This document shows positions 1 to 8,715 of a stretch of 64,000 nucleotides of DNA, piece after piece; within the stretch, counting starts at the first letter, position 1, and every line of letters begins with the position of its first letter. The position numbers were made by a program, and so were the translations under genes. The notes beneath the pieces were generated by a model, which saw only the letters and a program-made list of their open reading frames with translations, ran no database searches and had not been told where the DNA came from. Source of the DNA: Nocardioides sp. Soil774 (GTDB lineage Bacteria > Actinomycetota > Actinomycetes > Propionibacteriales > Nocardioidaceae); the NCBI RefSeq assembly GCF_001428125.1, contig NZ_LMSM01000007.1:158840-222839 (forward strand). The letters run 5' to 3'.

Positions 1-218
1 TCGTGCTGGGCCCGCTGGACCTCAACGTCCTGGGCCTCGAGATCCACCTCCAGCGCGTGGTGCTCGACATCGTGGCCGTGGCGGGTGCCGGTCAGCTGCT
101 CGGCAACCTGCTGTGCGCCGTAGCCGGCCTGCTCGACGGCGGCCCCCTCGCCGGCCTGCTCGGTCAGCTCAGCACGCTGCTCAACCAGATCCTGGGCGCA
201 CTCAACCTGGGCGTCTGA
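1..218 (+). CDS. C-terminal fragment of a hypothetical, probably secreted protein
   Basis: Open from the left window edge (frame begins at base 3) to a TGA at 216-218, so only the last 71 or so residues are visible. The fragment is rich in Leu, Gly and Ala and contains repeated LLG/GLL motifs with one Cys (LLCAVAGLL). Such tails are common at the ends of actinobacterial exported hypothetical proteins, but no domain can be named. The gene converges on the minus-strand NYN gene. Confidence 0.55.
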   Translation, partial: VLGPLDLNVLGLEIHLQRVVLDIVAVAGAGQLLGNLLCAVAGLLDGGPLAGLLGQLSTLLNQILGALNLGV

Positions 219-231
219 CAGATCGGTGAGC

Positions 232-260
232 GGTGGCGTCGACCTGGGGGCGGCGCCACC
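232..260. terminator. Short hairpin between convergent genes
   Basis: The arms GGTGGCG (232-238) and CGCCACC (254-260) form a perfect 7-bp stem between two convergent stop codons. There is no clear T-tract, so this is a plausible but unproven bidirectional terminator. Confidence 0.4.
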
Positions 261-278
261 ACAGGCTGGCTGGCACGC

Positions 279-641
279 TCAGAGCCGGTCCAGCAGCCAC
301 GACGGGCTGAGCACCTGCGCCGGGGAGACGTTGGCGGCCAGCGCCCGGTCGGCGGTCACGACGACCACCTGGGCGCCCGCCTCGCCCGCACGGCGCGCCT
401 GCTCGCGGATCTCGGCGTCGCCGTCACGCGCGGCGTGCACCGTGCGCACGTGGGCGTCGCGTCCCGCGCGCACCCCGCCCTTGGCCTGCCCCTCCAGCAC
501 CAGCACGATCTCGTCGTACGTCGTGTCGGCGACCAGGAGCCGCTCGTGCAGGCGGCGCGCGGCACCCGCGCGGTCCTTCCACCAGCCGTCCGGGACGGAC
601 CCGACGACGTTGGCGCCGTCGACGACGAGGACCGTGCTCAC
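279..641 (-). CDS. NYN (PIN-like) domain protein
   Basis: A 120-residue protein that is a single compact NYN/PIN-fold domain. It opens with VLVVDGANVVG, whose Asp is the usual first metal-binding acidic residue. A central DEIVLVLEG strand follows, and then VVVVTADRALA with a second acidic site. Proteins of this fold are often metal-dependent ribonucleases, but some are inactive, and no substrate can be inferred. GTG start. It begins 12 nt after the M29 aminopeptidase stop codon, so the two genes are probably co-transcribed. Confidence 0.75.
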   Translation of the reverse strand: MSTVLVVDGANVVGSVPDGWWKDRAGAARRLHERLLVADTTYDEIVLVLEGQAKGGVRAGRDAHVRTVHAARDGDAEIREQARRAGEAGAQVVVVTADRALAANVSPAQVLSPSWLLDRL

Positions 642-653
642 CCCGCCAGTGTC

Positions 654-1883
654 TCAGTCGGTCAGGACGAACTGGTTGCCGCGGGTCACCGCGACCGTGG
701 ACCCGTCGGCGTGGATCCCGTCGATCTGCACCTCGGGACTGCCGATGACGATGTCGACGTGCGTGTTGGCCTGGTTGAGGCCCTCGTCGATGCGCTGCTC
801 GGGCGTGAGGCCGACGGTGTCGTCCATCGCGGTCGTGTAGCCCATCCCCCAGGCGATGTGGGAGCCGACGTTCTCGTCGAACAGCATGTCCTTGTAGACC
901 AGGCCGGTGGCCGCGACGGCCGAGTCGGCGTCGACGATCGCCACCTCGCCGAAGTGGCGCGAGCGCGGGATCAGGTCGAACTGGGCCTGCACCGCCTCCT
1001 CGCCGCGCTCAGCGGTGGCCCCGGTGACCGTCCCGTCGCGGACCTCGAGGGCGAGGCCCTCGACGAGGGCCCCCATCGAGGCGAGGAAGAACGGCGCCGA
1101 GGTGCGTACGACGCCCTCCGCACGGCGCCAGTCCGGGGACACGAAGACCTCCTCGGTCGGCATGTTGGGCACGAACTCGACGCCGGCCTCGTTCTCCACC
1201 GACCCGCCGACCCATCGCGAGCGCGGGGTCAGGCCGAGGGTGAGGTCGGTGCCGGGCCCGCGGTAGCGGACCCTGTCGAAGCCGTGCTCGTTGAGGATCG
1301 CAGCGCGGTCCTTGAGCTTGGCGACGTGGGCCTGCCACGCGGCCACCGGGTCTGCCTCGTCGAGGCGCATGCTGGTGGCCACCGCGTCCCACAGGGCGGT
1401 GACGTCGCTGACCCCGACGCTGTCGGCCCAGCCCTTGGTCGGCGCACCGACGACGGTCCACGCCACCTGGTTGGTCGTGATGAGCGGCATCGTCTCCTGC
1501 ACCAGCTCGATCGGGATCGCCTTGGCGAGCCTGGCGGGGTCGAGCCCGTCCATCAGCGTCGGGTGCGGGTTGCCGGTGAGCGAGATCATCGCCGGCCGCG
1601 ACTGCTTCCACCCCCGCGCCCGGACGAACTCGTGCTCCTGCGACGTGCCGAGCAGCTCCTCGGGCCCGTGCTCCACGGCGGCACGCTTCACGAACGGGTC
1701 GTTGTAGGTGATCTCGACCCGCGACGCTCCCACCCGGTAGGCCTCGTCCGCGATCGCGCGCGCGGCGTCCGCCTGCTCGGGCAGCGCGCTGACCACCACG
1801 TGCTGCCCGGGCTGGACGTTGACGCCCACGCGGACGACGAGACGGGCGTACTTCTCCAGCAGGTGGTCGAACGGCTCTGTCAT
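654..1883 (-). CDS. M29-family aminopeptidase (AmpS/aminopeptidase T type)
   Basis: A 409-residue cytoplasmic metallo-aminopeptidase of family M29. Visible hallmarks include NMPTEEVFVSPD with a metal-binding Glu, FGEVAIVD with a second Glu, SHIAWGMGY with a His, and NTHVDIVIGSPE with the paired His and Asp. Length is normal for the family. The reading frame stays open well upstream, but the ATG at 1883 gives the family-like N-terminus MTEPFDHLLEKYARLVV. It lies 43 nt downstream of ffh and just upstream of the NYN gene. The role is general peptide turnover; the specific substrate is unknown. Confidence 0.85.
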   Translation of the reverse strand: MTEPFDHLLEKYARLVVRVGVNVQPGQHVVVSALPEQADAARAIADEAYRVGASRVEITYNDPFVKRAAVEHGPEELLGTSQEHEFVRARGWKQSRPAMISLTGNPHPTLMDGLDPARLAKAIPIELVQETMPLITTNQVAWTVVGAPTKGWADSVGVSDVTALWDAVATSMRLDEADPVAAWQAHVAKLKDRAAILNEHGFDRVRYRGPGTDLTLGLTPRSRWVGGSVENEAGVEFVPNMPTEEVFVSPDWRRAEGVVRTSAPFFLASMGALVEGLALEVRDGTVTGATAERGEEAVQAQFDLIPRSRHFGEVAIVDADSAVAATGLVYKDMLFDENVGSHIAWGMGYTTAMDDTVGLTPEQRIDEGLNQANTHVDIVIGSPEVQIDGIHADGSTVAVTRGNQFVLTD

Positions 1884-1926
1884 GGCTCCCCCGAGGTCGG
1901 TGTGGTGACACTCAACCACCAGGAGG

Positions 1927-3516
1927 TCATTTGAGGAACTGCGAGAAGTCCTTCGGCAGGTTGAGCTGCTCGGCAGCCTTCTCGTAGTCCACCTCGGCGC
2001 CGTCGGGGTTGCCGAACGGGTTGCCGGCCTTCTCCGCGGCGGCGGCACGCTCCGCGGCCGCCTTCTGCTGGGCGGCCTTGGCGGGGTTGCCGGAGACGCG
2101 CTTGGCCTTGCCCTTCTTGGCCTGCTGCTTGGCGCCGGCCCGCTTGCCGCCACCCATGCCCGGCATCCCCGGCATCCCCGGCATGCCCGGCATGCCGCCG
2201 CCGCGCGCCATCTGCTCCATCATCTTGCGCGCCTCGAAGAAGCGGTCGACGAGCTGGTTGACGTCGGAGACCTGGCGGCCGGATCCCTTGGCGATGCGGG
2301 CGCGACGCGAGCCGTCGATGATCTTGGGGTTCTCGCGCTCGGCGGGCGTCATCGACTGGATGATCGCCTGGATCCGGTCGATCTCGCGCTCGTCGAAGTT
2401 CTCGAGCTGGTCGCGGAACTGGCCCATCCCGGGCAGCATGCCCATGATCTTGGTCATCGAGCCGAGCTTGCGGATCTGCATCATCTGCTGGAGGAAGTCC
2501 TCCAGGGTGAAGCCACCCTTGGTGGCGAGCTTCTCCGCGGCCTTCATCGACTGCTCGGAGTCGAAGGCCTTCTCGGCCTGCTCGATCAGGGTGAGCATGT
2601 CGCCCATGTCGAGGATGCGCGAGGCCATCCGGTCGGGGTGGAAGAGGTCGAAGTCGGTCATCTTCTCGCCGCTGGAGGCGAACATGACCGGCTTGCCGGT
2701 GATCGAGCGGATCGACAGCGCGGCACCACCGCGGGCGTCGCCGTCGAGCTTGGTGAGCACCACGCCGTCGTAGCCGACGCCGTCGAGGAACGCCTGCGCG
2801 GTCGTCACCGCGTCCTGGCCGATCATCGCGTCGACGACGAAGAGGACCTCGTCGGGCTGCACGGCGTCGCGGATGTCGGCGGCCTGCTGCATCAGGGTCT
2901 GGTCGACGCCGAGACGACCGGCGGTGTCGATGATGACGACGTCGTGGAGCTTGCGCTTCGCCTCCTCGATCGAGGCGCGCGCGACGTCGACGGGGTTGCC
3001 GCCGTGCTCGACTCCCTGGGCGTTGCCGGGCTCGGGGGCGAAGACCGGCACGCCCACGCGCTCGCCGTTGACCTGCAGCTGCTGCACCGCGTTGGGGCGC
3101 TGGAGGTCGGCCGCGACGAGCATCGGCGTCTTGTCCTGCTCCTTGAGCCACAGCGCGAGCTTGGCCGCGAGGGTCGTCTTGCCCGCACCCTGGAGGCCGG
3201 CGAGCATGATCACGGTCGGGCCCGACTTGGCGTAGCGCAGGCGACGGGTCTCGCCGCCGAGGATCGTGACGAGCTCCTCGTGCACGATCTTGATGATCTG
3301 CTGCGCCGGGTTGAGCGCGCCGCTGACCTCCTCGGAGCGCGCGCGCTCCTTCACCGCGCCGACGAACTCCTTGACGACCGGCAGGGCCACGTCGGCCTCG
3401 AGCAGCGCGATGCGGATCTCGCGCGCGGTGGCGTCGATGTCGGCCTCGGAGAGCCGGCCCTTGCCACGCAGGTTCTTGAAGGTGTCGGCAAGGCGGTCGG
3501 AGAGTGTGGCGAACAC
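1927..3516 (-). CDS. ffh: Signal recognition particle protein Ffh (SRP54)
   Basis: A 529-residue GTPase that binds 4.5S RNA and signal sequences emerging from the ribosome and delivers them to FtsY. It has a helical N domain, a G domain with P-loop GLQGAGKTT near residue 106, DTAGR near 195 and TKLDG near 254. A Met-rich M domain then runs to about residue 435. The tail is unusual: four or five MPG repeats followed by a Lys/Ala-rich segment. Its receptor gene ftsY lies about 8 kb away in the same window. ATG start. Confidence 0.97.
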   Translation of the reverse strand: MFATLSDRLADTFKNLRGKGRLSEADIDATAREIRIALLEADVALPVVKEFVGAVKERARSEEVSGALNPAQQIIKIVHEELVTILGGETRRLRYAKSGPTVIMLAGLQGAGKTTLAAKLALWLKEQDKTPMLVAADLQRPNAVQQLQVNGERVGVPVFAPEPGNAQGVEHGGNPVDVARASIEEAKRKLHDVVIIDTAGRLGVDQTLMQQAADIRDAVQPDEVLFVVDAMIGQDAVTTAQAFLDGVGYDGVVLTKLDGDARGGAALSIRSITGKPVMFASSGEKMTDFDLFHPDRMASRILDMGDMLTLIEQAEKAFDSEQSMKAAEKLATKGGFTLEDFLQQMMQIRKLGSMTKIMGMLPGMGQFRDQLENFDEREIDRIQAIIQSMTPAERENPKIIDGSRRARIAKGSGRQVSDVNQLVDRFFEARKMMEQMARGGGMPGMPGMPGMPGMGGGKRAGAKQQAKKGKAKRVSGNPAKAAQQKAAAERAAAAEKAGNPFGNPDGAEVDYEKAAEQLNLPKDFSQFLK

Positions 3517-3609
3517 GGTGTGGGTCTGTCCCTCGCATCGGTGGTGGTCCAGGGGGCTGGATCAGGGGTCGTACGACGCACCAGCCTAACGGCCGGACCC
3601 CGTCCGGGC

Positions 3610-5832
3610 TCAGCCGCCGAGCGCGGTGCGCACCGCGTGGGCGGCCGCAGCGGCTCGCTCCTCGGTCGGGCGGACCCCACCGACCTCCTGCACGTAGAAC
3701 ACGTCGACGGCCTGCGGGCCGAGCGTCGAGACGTGCGCGGAGGCCACGGTGAGCCCCAGCCCGGCCAGCGTGGTGAGCACGCGGTGCACCACCCCGGGAC
3801 GGTCGGACGTGCGGATCTCGAGCACCAGCGAGGCGCGGGACGCGTCGGGCCGGACCTCCACGATCGGCGGGAGCTCGCCCTCCGGGCGCGCGGGCAGCTC
3901 GGGCAGGCGCTGGGTGCCCTCGACCACGCGGCGGATCCGCTCGCGCACCACCGTCGCGTCGAGGTAGGCATCGGGCACCTCCCACGCGCTGACGCCCCAC
4001 TCGCCGTCGGCGTCGACCTGCGCCCACGCCCGCGCGGCGTGGACCGGCACCCGCAGCGCGGCGAGCCCGCCGGCCACGTCGGCGAGCAGGCCCACCCGGT
4101 CCGCGGCGACCACCGTGACGGTGGCGCCCACCTCGTGCGGGGTGACCTCGACCGCCACGGCGGAGGCGTCGCGGCGTACGGCATCGGGCACGGGCACCGA
4201 CTCGGTGGGCACCGGGTGGGTGACCTCGGCACCCAGCGCCTGCCCGGCGCGGGACACGAGCCGGTCGACGAGGGAGGCGCGCCACGACGTCCACGCGGCG
4301 GGCGAGGCGGCCCGGGCGTCGGCCTCGGTGAGCGCGCGGAGCAACTCCAGGCTCGCCGCGTCGGGCACGTGGGTGAGCAGCTCGGCGATGGTCGCCGGGT
4401 CGTCGGGGTCGCGTGTGGTGGCCAGCGTCGCGAGGAGCAGGTGCCAGCGCACGAGGGAGGCCACCACCTCGGCGTCGAGGTCGGTGAAGCCCATCCGGGC
4501 CACGATCTTGCGCGCGAGCGGCTCGCCGGCCACCGAGTGGTCGTGCAGCGACCCCTTGCCGATGTCGTGCAGCAGCGCCGCCACGAGCAGCAGGTCGGGA
4601 CGGCGTACGCCGCGGATGAGCGCGCCCGCCTCCGCGCAGGTCTCGACCACGTGCCGGTCGACGGTGAAGCGGTGGATCGCCGAGGCGTGCGGCAGCAGCC
4701 GGATCTGCTCCCACTCGGGCAGGAACGTCTCGATGCCGTCGATCTCGTCGAGGGTCTCCCACACCGGCAGCAGCCCCGGGCCGCTGGCGAGCAGCCGCAC
4801 GAGGGCGTCGCGGGCGGGCGCCGGCCACGGGACCGGCAGCTCGGCGCCCTCGCGGACCAGCCGCGCCGCGGTGGACGGGGCCAGGACCGCGTCGCGCGCG
4901 GCGGCCTCGGCGGCCGCGCGGAGCAGCAGCGTCGGGTCGTCGGCGGGGCTGGTGCCCGCGTCGAGGACCACCTCGCCGCGCGAGAGCGCGATGCCGGGGG
5001 CGATCCGCTCCAGGGCGGGCGTGCGACGCCCCTTCTCCCCCGTCGGGCGGGCCACCACCGCGTCCGTACGACGCCACGCCAGGCGCGAGAGGTGCGCGAC
5101 CCGGCGGCCGAGGGAGCGCACGTGGCGCTGGGCGGCAGCGGCGTCGGCCAGGTCGAGGCGCTCGGCCAGCGGACCCCACATCTCGGGTGCGATCCGGTCG
5201 CTCGGGCGCCCGGACAGGTCCTGCACCTCGTCGCGCACGTCGAGGAGCATCTGGCGCGCGGCCTCGAGCGCCGGGGTCGAGGCGTCGACCAGCCAACTCG
5301 CCTCGATCGCCTTGAGCACGCCCGCGTCGCGGAGCCCGCCCTCGGCCTCCTTGACGTCGGGGACCGAGGCGTGGGCCAGCTCGCCGGTCACCTCGTGGCG
5401 CTTGCGCGTCATCGCCCGCAGCTCCGGCAGACGGGTGCGGGCCTGGCGGCGCCAGTCGGCCAGCATGGTCGTGCGCAGCCGCAGGCTCAGGCCGGGGTCG
5501 CCGGCGACGTGGCGGGCGTCGAGCAGCCCGAGCGCCACCCGCAGGTCGGCGGCGGCCTCCAGCATCTGCCCCATCGAGCGCACCGAGTGGTCGAGACGTC
5601 GCCCGGAGTCCCAGAGGGGGTACCAGAGGGTGCTGCCCAGCTCGCCGAGGTCGACGTCGTCGTCGTGGACGAGCACGACGTCGAGGTCGGAGTGGGGCGC
5701 CAGCTCGCCGCGGCCGTAGCCCCCGACCGCGACCAGGGCCACCCCGGCGACGGGCCCGCCGGAGGCGGCGTACGCCTCCCGGCAGAGCTCGTCGGCCGCG
5801 GTGGCCCTGGTCTGTCGCTGGTCTGCGGTCAT
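3610..5832 (-). CDS. glnD: PII nucleotidyltransferase GlnD
   Basis: A 740-residue bifunctional enzyme that modifies and de-modifies PII according to nitrogen status. In actinobacteria the modification is usually adenylylation rather than uridylylation. The nucleotidyltransferase motif GGYGRGELAPHSDLD lies near residue 40. The HD hydrolase motif LLHDIGKG is near 419. Two glutamine-sensing ACT domains begin near 567 (DRVGLLADVAGG) and 665 (DRPGVVHRVLTT). All catalytic motifs are present. It is the third gene of amtB-glnB-glnD and starts 90 nt after the glnB stop. Confidence 0.95.
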   Translation of the reverse strand: MTADQRQTRATAADELCREAYAASGGPVAGVALVAVGGYGRGELAPHSDLDVVLVHDDDVDLGELGSTLWYPLWDSGRRLDHSVRSMGQMLEAAADLRVALGLLDARHVAGDPGLSLRLRTTMLADWRRQARTRLPELRAMTRKRHEVTGELAHASVPDVKEAEGGLRDAGVLKAIEASWLVDASTPALEAARQMLLDVRDEVQDLSGRPSDRIAPEMWGPLAERLDLADAAAAQRHVRSLGRRVAHLSRLAWRRTDAVVARPTGEKGRRTPALERIAPGIALSRGEVVLDAGTSPADDPTLLLRAAAEAAARDAVLAPSTAARLVREGAELPVPWPAPARDALVRLLASGPGLLPVWETLDEIDGIETFLPEWEQIRLLPHASAIHRFTVDRHVVETCAEAGALIRGVRRPDLLLVAALLHDIGKGSLHDHSVAGEPLARKIVARMGFTDLDAEVVASLVRWHLLLATLATTRDPDDPATIAELLTHVPDAASLELLRALTEADARAASPAAWTSWRASLVDRLVSRAGQALGAEVTHPVPTESVPVPDAVRRDASAVAVEVTPHEVGATVTVVAADRVGLLADVAGGLAALRVPVHAARAWAQVDADGEWGVSAWEVPDAYLDATVVRERIRRVVEGTQRLPELPARPEGELPPIVEVRPDASRASLVLEIRTSDRPGVVHRVLTTLAGLGLTVASAHVSTLGPQAVDVFYVQEVGGVRPTEERAAAAAHAVRTALGG

Positions 5833-5922
5833 GCGGGGTCCCTACGGCGTTGCTCGGAGGAGCGGAGTGGAGGAGAGGAACGTCGTGGGGTGCTCATGAG
5901 GTGCGTCCCGAGACAGCGCCCA

Positions 5923-7553
<1,631 letters not shown>

Positions 7554-7670
7554 AGGACCTCCAGGAAACGAACAGGGTGTGGCCCCGGCCCACGACGCCG
7601 CTGTCGTGCCGGGGGTCCACGCGATGCTCCGCAGCCTGCTCGGGAGAGGTTTCACCGGGCCGCGACGGAT

Positions 7671-7717
7671 GTTGCGGGCAGGCAACCAAATCGCGGCCCG
7701 TGTTACGGGCATGTGAA
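7671..7717 (-). promoter_or_regulatory. Two GlnR-like boxes upstream of amtB
   Basis: Two inverted half-site pairs with the geometry of actinobacterial GlnR boxes (GTnAC-N6-GnAAC). GTTGC-N6-GCAAC at 7671-7686 is a perfect palindrome. The minus-strand reading TTCAC-N6-GTAAC covers 7702-7717. GlnR is known to control amtB-glnK-glnD operons in Streptomyces and mycobacteria. The sites are visible; assigning them to GlnR is inference, and no glnR gene lies in this window. Confidence 0.45.
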
Positions 7718-7755
7718 CGGATCGGCCCGGAGCCGGGGGTTGTTAGTGTTCGGCC

Positions 7756-8715
7756 GTGTCCAGACTGCGTCCATCGAGATTGGCCGTGATGGCGCACTAC
7801 GACGTCGCCGGGGAGCTGCGACCGCACGTGCGTGGGCAGGTCGAGGCGCTGGCCGCCTCGGTGGACACCCTCCTGGTCTGCACGACCGCCCAGCTCACCG
7901 ACGCCGCCCGCGCCTGGCTCTCGGAGCGATCGGTCCTCGTGGAGCGGGCCAACTACGGCTACGACTTCTTCAGCTACAAGGTCGGCCTCGACGCCGCCGG
8001 CGACCTGACGGCGTACGACGAGGTGGTGGTCTGCAACGACACCTACGTCTTCGCCCTCGACTCCTACGACCGCGTCTTCGACGAGATGGCGACGCGGCCG
8101 TGCGACTTCTGGGGCCTCACCGGCGCCGAGCGGGTGGCGCCCCACATCCAGTCGTTCTTCGTCGCCTTCCGCCCCTGGGTGGTCGGCTCGCGCGCCTTCA
8201 CGACCTTCTGGGAGGAGATGGAGCCGATCTCCAAGCGGCGCCAGGTGATCCGGCGCTACGAGGTGGGCATGTCGCGCCGCCTCTACGACGCCGGCTTCGT
8301 CTCCGACACCTACTTCGTCGAGACCGCCGAGGACCGGCGCATCGCCCGCGAGCGCATGCGGTGGTGGGCCGCCCACCGCTCGCACTTCCCGCGCACCCGC
8401 GCGGAGGTCCGCGAGTGGCGCGAGCGGGCCAACGAGCCGTGGAACCCCGCACGCAGCCTGGCCGACCGCGTCCTCGACGACGCCCGCCTGCCCTACGTCA
8501 AGATCGACACCCTGCGCTACGACCCCTACAACCTCGACGCCAAGCGGCTGCTCGAGCTGTGCGAGCGCCGCTTCCCGCAGCGCTTCGCCGGGGTGCGGGA
8601 GTTCCTCGAGGAGACCGCGCAGTACTACCCCCTGCGCGACACCGAGCGGCTGCTCCCGACGCCCCTGGCCCTCGAGCCGCTGTTCCCGCGCGTGAGGTAC
8701 GCCGATGCGCGGTGA
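7756..8715 (+). CDS. RgpF-like rhamnan synthesis F family protein
   Basis: A 319-residue protein of the rhamnan synthesis protein F family, which acts in cell-surface polysaccharide assembly. Characteristic stretches are ANYGYDFFSYKVGLD and VVVCNDTYVF near the N-terminus, then DFWGLTGAERVAPHIQSFFVAF. GTG start shortly after 7740. Its last 11 nt overlap the following glycosyltransferase, so the pair is a translationally coupled glycan operon. It diverges from amtB. The glycan product is unknown. Confidence 0.8.
   Translation: MSRLRPSRLAVMAHYDVAGELRPHVRGQVEALAASVDTLLVCTTAQLTDAARAWLSERSVLVERANYGYDFFSYKVGLDAAGDLTAYDEVVVCNDTYVFALDSYDRVFDEMATRPCDFWGLTGAERVAPHIQSFFVAFRPWVVGSRAFTTFWEEMEPISKRRQVIRRYEVGMSRRLYDAGFVSDTYFVETAEDRRIARERMRWWAAHRSHFPRTRAEVREWRERANEPWNPARSLADRVLDDARLPYVKIDTLRYDPYNLDAKRLLELCERRFPQRFAGVREFLEETAQYYPLRDTERLLPTPLALEPLFPRVRYADAR

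Noticed and set aside
2140..2215. GC-rich CATGCCCGGCATCCCC-type repeats resembling a short repeat array
   Set aside because: They encode the Met-Pro-Gly repeats of the Ffh tail in frame. No spacers or CRISPR features.
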